A stretch of DNA of 64,000 nucleotides from Anagrus nilaparvatae. Lineage: Eukaryota; Arthropoda; Insecta; Hymenoptera; Mymaridae. Shown one piece after another: positions 1 through 11,929 of this stretch. Where the stretch lies: positions 1 to 64,000 of the forward strand of contig JAKSXM010000053.1 of NCBI GenBank assembly GCA_022575985.1, given 5' to 3'. Under the pieces are notes generated by a model, which was not told where the DNA came from, ran no database searches, and worked only from the letters and a program-made list of their open reading frames with translations. Every line of letters begins with the position of its first letter. Positions within the stretch are counted from its first letter, which is position 1. Position numbers and translations under genes: made by a program.

Positions 1-3000
1 ATCGCAGTTTGCCAACCTCGGCTTCGCCTCGGAAGGTAATTTACGTGCGATTTGAACCATTCTTTACTTTTCTGGACACCAGCCGTAAATATATTTACCC
101 TCAGGCGATCTTTGTTTTCGCTTTTAATAAAAGACGTTGAACAAAGGAAATAAAATTTGAATATTTATTTTTGATGCTATTGTATGATGAGTGAGCGTAA
201 ATTCTATTTTTCCATTGTTTACAACAAATAGATATAGAAATATAGTAGAGTTATTTCTTATTTTAAGATATTACTAAACTTCGGCAAAAAGAACAACTTT
301 TTTGGCTTTTTTCATGAAAAATTTGTTCTAAAATTATTATAAATAAGTTTTTTATTTCGAACGCGAATACTTATAAATAAAGTAATACTAAAAATATAAT
401 TCTTATAATTCGTAATGCTTGATTCACAAAAAAAAAACAGTACAAAATCAACTTTCATGAACCTTGGGTATTATAAGGGATTTTGAAAATTTGTAAACAA
501 AAATAATGAAACCATGGATATAAAAAATCAGATTTTGTAACCTACTTTTTTTTTTTCGCAAAGTCTAATGGCACGAAAAAATCTTCCACGAGATTAGGGT
601 TATGTCATATAAAAAATAAATTAATTTTAACCGAAGCTAATTAAATTACGAGATAATTTATATTTTTTTTTTTTCTGCACTTTGCATTTTTTAAATTTTA
701 TACATTTTTATATAATTTTTGATAAAATATTGAAGATTAGAGGCACGAACTTTCGTAAAGGCACGAAAAACAATTGTTTTTTTCGTGTCATTAGATCTAG
801 CCTTTTTTTTTCTTATTTATTTCTTGTTTTTTAAGTTAAGCATATAATTCATCAAAAATTGTTTATATTTTTATAGATATCAATTTATATCGTGTTTCTA
901 ATATTAGTCATATAATCACGAAAAATTTATACCGATTTATCCCTATTATCGCATCAACACATATTATAATAAAATATTTATAAAAATAAACTTCTTAACT
1001 TTGAAATAAAAGAAACCGCTTATTTTAAGGGCCAGAATGACTTAAATAGGTTAGATTTCGGGTAGGCTTAGAACATACTATTTTTAGCCAAAAACGGGGG
1101 GTTAATTGAGATTCTAACTCCGTCAACGTTTAAAAAAATTAATAATCTACAAATTAAAAAAAAATACAATATTAAATTTTAATTTGATAAAAAGCTGTGA
1201 TGTCTCTACGTTTTGGAAATCAAGGTAAAAAGTCTCAAGTCCTAACGCGGAGACGTCATAACTATATCTTAAAGTAAAAAAAATAAAAAATTTTTTTTTT
1301 TCATTTTGTAAAAAAATAAATTTTTTAGAAACTGATGGGATTTTTTTTTGTTTTTTTTGCTTTATTTTTTTATAAGGTGTTAATAAAAAATAAGACTTAA
1401 AAATTTTTTTCAAACCGTCCATAGTTTGTAATACAGATAGCTCAACATAGCAAATTTTCTACTAAAATAATAAAGCCATACGAGAGGTCTGCACTGTCGT
1501 TTTATTTATAAAATTATAACCTAAAAAAAATACATATAGTGCATAGTGTGCTTCAATATTAAATTATTCTGCATATAAATAATTATTTGTGTATTTCCAA
1601 ATTTTTTATTTAAAAAATGTAAGTACGGTATATAAATAAAATATATTATTTAAAATATTGCAGCAAGACATAATTTAAAAATTAATAATATTAATAAATT
1701 TATTCTTTTAGTACAAAATTTTTTTACTAAATGATTGAAGATGCTGAAAAGCTTTAAAATTTAAGCTTTAAAATCAATGGTGGTGCAAATAAGGTAATAA
1801 TGGGATTTCATACTACAACTTATAAATGGAATTAAGCTCTACATAAATTCAGAATAATGCTTCGGGTCATTTAGGAATATTTCAATTTGTGGGTGTGGAA
1901 TAAACATTTACTATACAGATATTGAAATACAACCACCAAATACCAAATTAAATCAAGAACTTTTCTTTGCTGATTTATTATCTCAAAAATAGAAATATTA
2001 TGTTTGTGTCTTATGATGTCCATTGAAAACTTGAGCATGCATTTTATTATCGGTAATTGCTAAAAATGTTAACAAAGTATTAATTGAGATATAAAAAATG
2101 ACATACAGAACATTTGAAATAAATTAAAAAGCTCTAGAGGATTATGTAAAATTTGGGATAATTAAAAAAAAGTGGATAAAAACCAGTTTTCAATACTAAC
2201 GTCAGAATATAATCACAGATACTGTAATATAATTAAGAGAAATTTTATTAATGTGATATTTGTGGAAAATCTTTTGTCGTAAAATATGCATGCAATAAAT
2301 CATACTCTAGTGAGCACAAGTCTAATAATAATTTATGTGTTGCTTTTGTGAAAAAACTTTTTTTAGTAATAATCTTGAAACTTATGAATAAATTACGACA
2401 AAAGTGAAAAATTTAATTTAAGTGTAAAAACATGGAAAGACCTTATCTAAGAAAATCTCTTGCGGAGCCTGATGATTGTGAATTTTATAAGGATTTTGAA
2501 TTTTATAATTCACAGCAGAAAAGAATCCACGCTTAAAAACATTTCGTACTTTATAATTTGATTTCTGTTTAGACACAGAAATTTTAGACGTTATACTAGT
2601 TTGGAAGTTAAAGTGCATGCTGGTCATGGGAATGTGAAGTCCCAAAATTTTTTACAAATGTCAAATATTTATTTACTGGTTGTAAAAAATAGGCAATCAG
2701 GCAACTCTCAAAATATACTGGTAAAAATCTGAAATTTAAAGAATATGGAAAAAACCTTTTTAGAATTTGATTTAATCATTGTCAAATCTATATATGCAAG
2801 AACTTATTCAGTAGTATTTTGTGCCAATGATTAATTACAAGTACCTGTTTACAGAAAAATCTTATTTTAGAAGGTCTCTGGATAAAATAACCTCTGATAA
2901 AGTATAGAAGTTTTGGAAATTTTATTTTGGACTTTGAAGTACTTGTTGGACATGAGAAATTAGATAAGAAAATATGAAATTAGGAAAGTCCAAAGACTGC

Positions 3001-3400
3001 ATTATATACAAAATCCTGCCAGGTATTTAAAAATATATTAATAATTTAATAATAATTTTTTATTTAATAACTTATTACTTTAGACTTTGCTAAAAATAAT
3101 AATTTTTTAATTACATATAGCAGAGTTTTAAATCAGTCATTAAGTAAATAATTATTATTCTTTTAATGAATTCTTTTAATTGTGTAACAATTATTTTTAA
3201 TTTTTATTTGTCATAAAATTATAAAAATTGAGTGGTAGAAAAAGATATCAATTAAAAATAAATTCTTAGTTCGATGTTTCAGTTTCAGTCAATTTAAAAT
3301 GATTACAATATATATTAAATAAATTATAATAATTCTAGTTTTTTTGCAACATAGGCCATATATATAATTATATATACACACACACACACATATATATATA
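1..3400. other. AT-rich region without a recognisable gene
   Basis: About 3.4 kb of A/T-rich sequence with many homopolymers. I see no reading frame with domain-like composition on either strand. Near 2,250 a short stretch could encode a CDICGKSF-like zinc-finger start, but the histidine half is missing and stops surround it. A microsatellite (TA/CA) at about 3,360-3,400 leads into the GC-rich hairpin cassette. Confidence 0.6.
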
Positions 3401-3442
3401 CTAGGGGGCTCCGCCCCCTGCGCGCTACGCGCGCCAACCCCC
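3401..3442. repeat. GC-rich double-hairpin cassette, copy 1
   Basis: A 42-bp GC-rich block begins with CTAGGGGGCTCCGCCCCC and is followed by GCGCGC-TA-CGCGCGC-type palindromes. It therefore contains two adjacent perfect hairpins in otherwise AT-rich DNA. It is preceded by an alternating AT tract. A near-identical copy, with one base different in the second loop, occurs at 5,282-5,323, also after an AT tract. This suggests a terminal or regulatory module of a dispersed short element; the family is not recognised. Confidence 0.75.
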
Positions 3443-4015
3443 GCAGAGTGATTGAAGTATTGCGATAGTATATTTTTATAATCACTTGTAAGGCGTACCA
3501 CAGTGTATAGTAAAAAAAAAAAGTGGCCAAAAATCGGCTTCAAAAATCGGTATTAAAATATGCACATAAATGATAAATAAACCTAAAAAAAGTGTATTAG
3601 TATAATTTTAGATGGTTGTATGTAGTATAAAGAGGTGTTAGTCAACATTTTCAATTTAGTCAAAAAATGAAAAATTTGATTTTTCTATTTTTACTTATAT
3701 TTTAAACTTAAACAAAGTATAAAAAATATAGATTATATAAAAATATAAAAAAAAAAAATTTATAACCGGTTTGTGTAAATACACAACCAACGAGCATGGA
3801 ACATGTTCATTTATAACATTGATAATAAAGTATTTATTTGTGTTCATAATATAAATATTTATATGCAAATATTTATATTTAGATTTTTATTATAGAAATC
3901 ATGCTGCTTAGACATCAAAATGAACTAAATTAATTAAATTTTCAAATTATTATAGTTTTTTAAATAATATGAATATGAATTTATTTTTTATTAATTTTTA
4001 TAATGAATTCTTAAA

Positions 4016-4492
4016 ATTCTGCACCAATGGTCCCTAGGTACTTCTGCACCAATACTCCATAGGTACTTCTGCACCAAAGGTCTTTAGGGACTTCTGCACC
4101 AATGCTCCCTAGGTACTTCTGCACCAAAACTTCCTAGGTACTTCTGAACCAAAGGTCTTTAGCGACTTCTGCACCATAGGTCCCTAGGTACTTCTGCACC
4201 AATGCTCCCTAGGTACTTCTGCACCAAAGGTCTTTAGGGACTTCTGCACCAAAGGTTCCTAGGTACTTCTGCACCAAAGGTCTTTAGGGACTTCTGCACC
4301 AATAGTCCCTAGGTACTTCTGCACCAATGCTCCCTAGGTACTTCTGCACCAAAGGTTCCTAGGTACTTCTGCACCAAAGGTCTTTAGGGACTTCTGCACC
4401 AATAGTCCCTAGGTACTTCTGTACCAAAGGTCCCTAGGTACTTCTGCACCATAGGTCCCTAGGTACTTCTGCACCAAAAGTCCCTGAATCGA
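4016..4492. repeat. 25-bp minisatellite, about 19 units
   Basis: A head-to-tail array of a 25-bp unit of the type CTTCTGCACCAAAGGTCCCTAGGTA, with GCACC recurring every 25 bases from 4,021 to 4,471. Units alternate between CCCTAGGTA and CTTTAGGGA variants, giving a partial higher-order pattern. Many units carry the palindrome CCTAGG. There are no spacers of unique sequence, so this is not a CRISPR array. Confidence 0.9.
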
Positions 4493-4499
4493 AAATATT

Positions 4500-4672
4500 C
4501 TAAGTCCATTTGACCCCCCCCCTAAAAACATCAATTTTTGACCCCCCCCCCTAAAAGCGTCAATTTTTGACCCCCCCCCTAAAAGCGTCAATTTTTGACC
4601 CCCCCCCTAAAAACGTCAATTTTTGACCCCCCCCCTAAAAGCGTCACTTTTTCACCCCCCCCCCTGCCGAGA
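4500..4672. repeat. Poly-C minisatellite, about six units of about 30 bp
   Basis: Units of the form TTTTTGACCCCCCCCTAAAA(G/A)CGTCAA repeat about six times, each with a run of 7-10 C. The array directly follows the 25-bp minisatellite and precedes the GGCCCAAAAGG arrays, so it is one block of a compound tandem-repeat locus. Poly-C length varies between units. Confidence 0.85.
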
Positions 4673-4770
4673 CGGACTTTTTCAAATACCCCATCCAATG
4701 AACATGTTCCATGTTAACAACTTTATAATAATTGGTTAAATATAGAAAAAACCGCATCCAAAAGGACCAC

Positions 4771-5280
4771 TTTGGCCCAATAGGTTCACTTTGGCCCAAA
4801 AGGACCACTGTGGCCCAAAAGGACCAGATTGGCCCAAAAGGACCACATTGGCCGAAAAGGTCCATTTTGGCCCAAAAGGACCACATTGGCCCAAAAGGTC
4901 CATTTTGGCCTAAAAGGACCACATTGGCCCAAAAGGACCACATTGGCCCAAAAGGTCCATTTTGGCACAAAAGGTCCATTGGCACAAAAGGTCCATTGGC
5001 ACAAAAGGTCCATTTTGGCACAAAAGGTCCATTGGCACAAAAGGTCCATTGGCACAAAAGGTCCATTTTGGCACTTAAGGTCCATTGGCACAAAAGGTCC
5101 CATTTTGGCACAAAAGGTCCATTGGCACAAAAGGTCTATTTTGGCACAAAAGGTCCATTGGCACAAAAGGTCCATTGGCACAAAAGGTCCATTTTGGCAC
5201 AAAAGGTCCAATGGCACAAAGGGCTCATGCGACAGCGGCGGCGGCGGTTATAACTTTATAATATATAGAGATATATATAT
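4771..5280. repeat. GGCMCAAAAGGWCC minisatellite with CGG tail, copy 1
   Basis: About 25 imperfect units of about 16-20 bp (core GGCCCAAAAGGACC, shifting to GGCACAAAAGGTCC) run from 4,771 to about 5,220. They end in GGGCTCATGCGACAGCGG, a short CGG tract and TATAACTTTATAATATATAG. This tail is repeated after the second array at about 5,907-5,990. Long open frames on both strands (KGP/WPK-type repeats) are a by-product of the unit length and I do not call them genes. Confidence 0.85.
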
Positions 5281-5281
5281 A

Positions 5282-5323
5282 CTAGGGGGCTCCGCCCCCT
5301 GCGCGCTCCGCGCGCCAACCCCC
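5282..5323. repeat. GC-rich double-hairpin cassette, copy 2
   Basis: Second copy of the 42-bp GC hairpin block. It follows the minisatellite tail (TATAACTTTATAATATATAG and an AT tract) and differs from copy 1 by one base. Its recurrence at the same AT-tract junction indicates that it is a fixed component of a dispersed element and not chance GC richness. Confidence 0.75.
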
Positions 5324-5468
5324 ATAGAGCGCGAACAGTTTTTTAAATATATTATCCTTTTGGAATATGTTTTTTACTTAAATACATCATTTGAACAAAA
5401 TCATATCACTTTGGTTAATTAAATTAGTTTATAGTAGGTTAATATTATCCAATTATTCCAAACAATAA

Positions 5469-5990
5469 TGGGCACAAAAGGTCCATTTGGCACAAAAGGC
5501 TCATTTGAGCACAAATGGCTCATTTTGGCACAAAAGGTTCATTTTGGCACAAAAGGTCCAATTTGGCCCAAAAGGTCCATTTTGTCACAAAAGGTCCATT
5601 TTGGCACAAAAGGTTCATTTTGGCACAAAAGGCTCATTTGGGCACAAATGGCTCATTTTGGCAGAAAAGGTCCAATTTGGCCCAAAAGGTCCATTTTGTC
5701 ACAAAAGGTCCATTTTGGCACAAAAGGCTCATTTTGGCACAAAAGGCTCATTTGGGCACAAAAGGTCCATTTTGGCACAAAAGGCTCATTTGGGCACAAA
5801 TGGCTCATTTTGCCACAAAAGGTTCATTTTGGCACAAAAGGTCCAATTTGGCCCAAAAGGTCCATTTTGGCACAAAAGGTCCATTTTGGCACAAAAGGTC
5901 CATTGGCACAAAGGGCTCATGCGACAGCGGCGGCAGCGGCGGCAGCGGCGGCGGCGTTTATAACTTTATAATATATAGAGATATATAGTT
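5469..5990. repeat. GGCACAAAAGGTCC minisatellite with CGG tail, copy 2
   Basis: Second array of the same family, with about 22 units of about 19-20 bp, ending at about 5,910 in the same GGGCTCATGCGACAGCGG, CGG/CAG tract and TATAACTTTATAATATATAG tail as copy 1. The shared tail after an independently varying array shows that two copies of one composite element lie in tandem. Here the GC hairpin block is absent after the tail. Confidence 0.85.
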
Positions 5991-6232
5991 TTTTATGCTT
6001 AATTTATTTTTATTCATATATTTGCAATTCAAATTACCTAAATACACAAAGAGTTTTTTACACCTTTTAAAAATGGCTACTTAACATAAAAACAATATGG
6101 CTACACAGATGTGCTACAGATGTAATCTCTATGCTCAAAATGTATATAATCATTTATGTCATTTATTTAAATTTTAATAAGTTTTCAGAAATTTGACAGA
6201 ATTATTATAAACAATTAAAATATTTTTTTCAG

Positions 6233-8434
6233 GTGCTGGAATAACTATTGATCAAAAATCATATATTATGATGACGGCTGCTACAATATCTGTTGCAGAG
6301 TCAGTATTTTTTTTTATCCAATACTTTTACCTTTGCACAATGCTGATACTCAAAGTACATACATTCGCCTTCTATTACGATGTTCTATAGATAAATTTGA
6401 AGACCATGCAGCATATATATTGGGTGAACTTTCAATTTCTATGCATTTTAAAAATATGTTAACTATCACTTGTGAAATAGTTTTTTAAAATTAAAAATAT
6501 TTTTAGAAAATGGAATCTACACATGAATCTACAATGGGTACAATCTGTTTTTGGTATTTCATCTGTTAATGCTGTTAATACGGATAAATCTTTTTTCCTG
6601 TGCTATAGATAATCCTTGTAATAATAGAATAAGAGAAATTATGGCTTGCGTCCAGAGCAAGCGACGGTGTTCAATGCCAGTAAGTTTTAAATGAAATATA
6701 TCATTATCAAAGATTTTTTTTCATATCATGAATTTATTAAAATACGTGAATTTGCCTCTGCATGTCATTTTGATTCTTCAGATCCGACTGATATTTTATT
6801 TTCGTCTTTTGTCTTTCCAAAACAAGATTATTCTTAAATTTTTATCCCTTTTACTTTGAAATAAAAATAAAAAAAAAAAAAAAAATTTTTATTCTTTTAG
6901 TAGGTTTATGAGAGATAAATTTTGAAATAAATTAAATATTCCCACAGTATATCATATATATAAGCCATTAATGAAAAAAAAACCTATTTCATCTTGAGCC
7001 AGAGACTAAACCAGTATTAATTTATGTCCAAGTGATTTTAAAGTCTCAACTTAAATAGGAGTTTTTTTTCAGTTACATAATTTTTAAAAACAATATTTCC
7101 ATATTTATTTGTAATTTTTCAGCTAACAACAACTAGGCAACGAGATAAATTAGAATTGGTAATGCGTCAATTTTTAGTTGAAGATCAAGGAGTAGTTGGA
7201 AGTCCAAGCCTTGTTGAATTCCTTTGTCATATGCATAGAGAAATTCACCAACTTCTTAGTTAATGTAAAATTAAAAAAAAATATTTATAAAATTTATGGC
7301 AAAAAGTCAATAAACGAAAACATCAAAAACTAAAGGTATAAAAAAATATACAAATACTATCAATATTTTAATAATTATTGAAGCATCCTTTTTGTTAGAA
7401 TATAACGAAAATTTAAAATTTCAAATGCAAATGCTACCTTTTAAAACAGGTTTATTTAAAATTGTGGAAACATTACCTAAAGCTGTTAAAGATAATTTAA
7501 CAAGTTGATGTGCCAATTAAAAATTAAATAAATAATAATTTTTAAAAGATTTCTATAACGGATTTATCAATTTTTTTTATTAAAAAAAAAAGAAAATTAC
7601 AAAAATAAATAAAATTTAAATTCAAAGTACATATTGATAAAATCCTGCAAATTAATTAATTATCTTTGCTAATTTTTTGAATTATCGCAAAATAATTATT
7701 GATTTTGGTTTCCTCGTAAAACCATTGTTTTGGGTGAAATTTTGATTTTTGTTGTTTTGGCATAAAAGCACGTTTTTAGACCTTAGGAAGCTAAAAAACT
7801 AGTTTCAAAAAAAATATTGGTTATTTACTGAAAATTAATTTTCTCTGAAAATAATTTTTTATCAATAATTTAATCCATTAGGCAAAGTTTAGATATATAC
7901 TGCTTTTTTAGAATCTTAAGTTAAAATTCTATCTATATAATTTATATTGATGGCTCTTTTAACAGGCTTCTTGGAGTGAAGGACTCATGTCAAGGGCTGG
8001 TGCAACTGGATTAAGAGAAGTTTCAAGCGGAGGTGGGAGTCAGGATCCTGGAAATGAAAGCAATGAATTTTAAATAGAGGTTAGTACTGACACAATAAAA
8101 AAAATATATGCAAAAAAAAGATGATAAGTAAAGGTTTTCAATATTCTCTAGATCATCCAATAAGTTTGACATTTAATGAATTAGAAACCAAAGTTCCAGA
8201 ATTCAAGTATGGGATGTTTCTTCAATACCAGATTTATCAGATCGTAAGTAAAAATTAAATAATAAATTCAACGTGTTTGTCTTGAAATACTGCTAATGCA
8301 TAATTAAATTTTTTAGCTGAAAAAAATGTGATAGTTTGAGAATGAAAATTTTTAATGATGCTAATTTGATAGCTCGAGAATGTAAAATTCACTATGACGA
8401 AAATTGAAATTTATATTTTTATAAACTTATCCAA
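6233..8434 (+). pseudogene. Spliced exons of an unidentified conserved gene, frameshifted or decayed
   Basis: Several protein-like stretches lie between canonical splice sites on the plus strand. They are: from 6,233 (after TTTCAG); 6,507-6,679 (followed by GTAAGT); 7,123-7,263 (joins the previous exon in phase 0; contains RQRDKLELVMRQFLVEDQG and ends at a stop); an open stretch at about 7,376-7,508; 7,966-8,073; 8,152-8,243; and 8,317-8,434 (followed by GTAAGT). The first two exons are open only if one base shifts within T runs at 6,307-6,315 and 6,591-6,596, and the later pieces carry further shifts or stops. Retained introns rule out a processed pseudogene. Codon use looks like real protein, but I do not recognise the family. 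It is either a pseudogenised segmental copy or a live gene with homopolymer assembly errors. Confidence 0.5.
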
Positions 8435-8439
8435 GTAAG

Positions 8440-11419
8440 TTAATAATAATTATTTTTTTATTTTTTTAATATTTTGAAATAATTATTCATAATATTTTTG
8501 TTAAAATTATATATTAAAAATTTTTTATGTAAAATAATGTTTATATTTTTTAAATTCAATTGTACTATTAATTTGAATATTATAGCAATAAAAATTTTAA
8601 AGGATTCATTTTTATCTAAATAAATAATTTCTACTATAAAGATAAAAAATGATCCTGTTATTATAAAATTTATAAAATTTATTATATCTTGTAATTTTTA
8701 CATTAAAATTATCTTTACATATTATGTTTAAAAAGAAGTAAGAATGTCACGTAAAAAGTATCTACTGGTTTTAGATATCAAGATTTTTGTGAAAATGTAA
8801 TACATTTTTATTTGTAAATTAGTCAAGAATTTATATTATAAGAAACATACTTTATTTATTAAAAGAAATAATTTGTATATATTGCATTAATTTATAAATA
8901 TTAATTGTTTTAAAAAAAACTTTAAAAAATTTTAATTTTATTAAATTAAAAAAATATTAATAATTAATAAATTTATTACATTCTGTACGATTCTGAAAAA
9001 TTAATTTTATTTTTAACTTATGTTATAATAACAATTTTAGGCTGAATTTTTCATTAATTTAAGTTAACGAAATATCAAAATAGTCAGAGGTTTAAATCTC
9101 TTACTATTTTATTATAAGTTAAAAAACATACGAGGCTATAATTCTAAATGAATTTTTAAACAACAAATTATATAATGTGAATCATATAAATAAATAGCAA
9201 ATCTTAATTATGTGAAATAAATGTATGATTTCTTTATAAATTTGCAGTAATGTTAGCAAGTTAAGACATTCTAGTACTAGAATATATCTATACTAATGTC
9301 GATGCTAAACAAAAATATTTCACGCTAAAAAACTTGATATTTTATTGCTTATGATAGGTTTGACCAAAATATTTTATGTTGTTGCATGTAGTTTAAGTTT
9401 GCAAGATTTAAGGTTTGACCAAAATATTTTTTATGTTGTTGCATGTAACTTAATTTCATTTATACATCAAGTAAATAGAAAGCTCAACATCTTTTTCAAT
9501 GGTTTTTTGTACTAAAATAAAGTATGCATGAAGATCTGTTTATTAAATTTTATAAAATATCTGATATTGACATTTTTATACTCTAACGGCAAGTATTTGT
9601 TTTAATCAAAAGTTGTAGCAACAATAAATTAGCTTAAATATTTTATTTAATTATTACGAGAAAATAGAAAATTGTTTTGTAAATTAGAAATTTGTTTTAG
9701 ATAATAATATAATTATCAAACACTATTCTGATTTCATAAATAAATAAAAAATAATAAATAAGAATATTTAATAAGAAAAGTTAAGATTGAATAGATTATC
9801 ATATTATATATAATTTATAAAATAATTTGATATTTTTATGTTACTTGATATTATAAAAAAATTAATAAATAATGTAATTGTAAATATATATTATAAATCT
9901 ATTGCATGGATTTTTTTCCAACTAGCATGTTGTGTTTAAGAAACAAACCCGTAAACAAGTTTGGGAAGATGATTTTTTGCATGGATTCTATTATCACAAT
10001 CATACATTTAAAAATAATGTCAAAAATTAACTATAATGTTAAATTTTTCGTTTGTAATCTTCTAATTACAAATTAGCATACGTTCTTTAATAATTGCAGA
10101 AGATGAAATTTTGTCTTCATTAAGCAAGCTAAATTTGGTTAATAACTTTTGGCCGCCTAAAAGTACTTCCAAAACAACCATTTTATAATTATTTATTAAA
10201 TTTTTATATACAGCAAAAAGCATGTTTTTCTTTTTTGTTTGCATGTTATTATTTACGCTTTTTTTATGACTTTTTATTTGCATTTACTTTCTTTTTTTTT
10301 AAATTTTTAATAACTCCTGCGTTAATAGTTTGTTTTTTCATTGACTTATTTCTTCTAACTATTTGGCATGATATGCATTCAAAATTTGCACCACTAAATA
10401 AATCATTATATAAATTATATAAGATAAAAAAAATTTGACAAGAAATTCCACCAAGAAATTTAAATTATTTTTAACTTCATTTTGTCTATAAAAATAATTT
10501 CGCATGCAGTGGAATTTTAATGATTTGAAATAAAGTATAATAATGATTTTCTACTTTTTATTTTTATGCATGCTAATTAGTTACTAACATTAAATTTAGA
10601 AAAAATATTTTTGCGAAGAAAAAAAGAAAATTTTGGAGGTTACTCGATTGTTAAATCGTCTTGTTGTGGAGCAGACGACTATTTGCATAACATATATGTA
10701 ATGTGATGCGTCATCTGCTTTTATGACATGGTCACGTAAATATTCGAGTAGCCTCTCTATAATAGAGCGAATATTTCGTGGTGAATCTAAGTCATTTTGG
10801 CCCTTAACTCTTAAAATACGATAGTATACTTTTTAATTTATTGATATATAATATTTATATTATAATTTTGCCAGAAATATAATCAGATGTTTGATTAAAA
10901 AAGTATCGTATAAAATTAATTTTCATAATAAAAGTTTTTTGTAGATAAACAAACTAAAATTCAAATCGATGCTTCCTAATATTAGCAGAGCCTCAAGTAG
11001 AGTCCTTATTAAATTTTTTTTCGCAAAAATGATGAATTATTTTTCCGATTTTGAAAACCACTCAATTTAGAACTATTTAGGTTATTATCGTATGTACAGT
11101 GTTATTTACTTGAAAAACCACTAATACCTAATTGTTTTATTTTTTTCCCCTTAAAATAATCATATAATCATTCCCATATGGAATATGAGAATAAAACCAT
11201 GATTTGATTAGCGGGAAAAAATATATATGAATTATATTTGACTATCAATACAATTGCATTTGCAGCCAAATTTTATTTTTCAAATATAAAATAAAATTGC
11301 ACCAAAAAAATAATTAACTTTTTCTACAACTTTTCATAGTTTTTAAACTTTTTATAGTGTTCTCAAATTTTGAAGTAATACGATAAAAATCAGGTATAAT
11401 AATTATATAATACAAATGC
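8440..11419. other. AT-rich region with small repeats only
   Basis: No gene is supported. A direct duplication of about 65 bp (GGTTTGACCAAAATATTTT followed by ATGTTGTTGCATGTA) lies at about 9,357-9,447. Near 10,636-10,755 a short element has inverted ends (GAGGTTACTCGA at the left, CGAGTAGCCTC at the right), resembling a MITE of about 120 bp. Confidence 0.55.
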
Positions 11420-11927
11420 ATCCAAACATTTTAAGCGGAGCAGTACGGATCTAATCAAGTGAATCTTATCTATTTTTGGTCACTAAAAACGATTTTGAAA
11501 GTTTCATCCATTTTCGGATGGCGAAACTTATAAAATCAAAAATAAATCAAATAAATCAAATTTTGGTACACATGTAAGGTTTTTAGAGTCGCTAATCACG
11601 AATCTGAAACCAGAACTTCAAAATTCGAAATGGCTGACTCGAAATGGCTGATTTCTAATCTGAAAATCGATTATTTAGGAGATTTATTTTCAGGTTAAAA
11701 ATCAGCCATTTCGAATTTTATAGTTTCGGTTTTAGAATCGTAATCAGAAACCGAAATTTGTTAAATAAGCAATATTTTGTAAATTTGCAAATTGTTGGCC
11801 TATTTTGGACAATTACGAAAAAGTGGATATCAGAAAATAGATTAAATCTTCAAAAACGTTTTTAGTGACCTAAAATACTTTTAATTACTTGCTTAGATCC
11901 ATACTGCTACACTTGACATGTTTGGAA
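11420..11927. mobile_element. Inverted-repeat (MITE-like) element of about 0.5 kb
   Basis: Left end TCCAAACATTTTAAGCGGAG continues through CAGTACGGATCTAATCAAG. It is mirrored at the right end by CTTGCTTAGATCCATACTGC leading to CATGTTTGGA. The pairing extends inward through TTTTGGTCACTAAAAACG for roughly 90 imperfect bases per arm. Smaller nested palindromes (GAAATGGCTGA with its reverse complement) lie inside. There is no coding capacity. No clear target duplication was identified. Confidence 0.75.
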
Positions 11928-11929
11928 GA

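Noticed and set aside
2245..2330. C2H2 zinc-finger fragment (CDICGKSF)
   Set aside because: Only one half of a finger is readable and no histidines follow; probably chance or an unrecognisable relic.
3401..3442. Helitron 3' end
   Set aside because: A hairpin is present, but the expected CTRR end, 5' TC and A|T insertion site are not evident.
4016..4492. Possible CRISPR array
   Set aside because: Repeats are directly adjacent with no unique spacers, in a eukaryotic context; it is a minisatellite.
4644..5988. Long open frames on both strands (KGP/WPK and NGPF/CQW-type repeats, up to about 200 codons)
   Set aside because: They are translations of a 16-20 bp minisatellite, open in several frames and on both strands at once; there is no start context or unique sequence.
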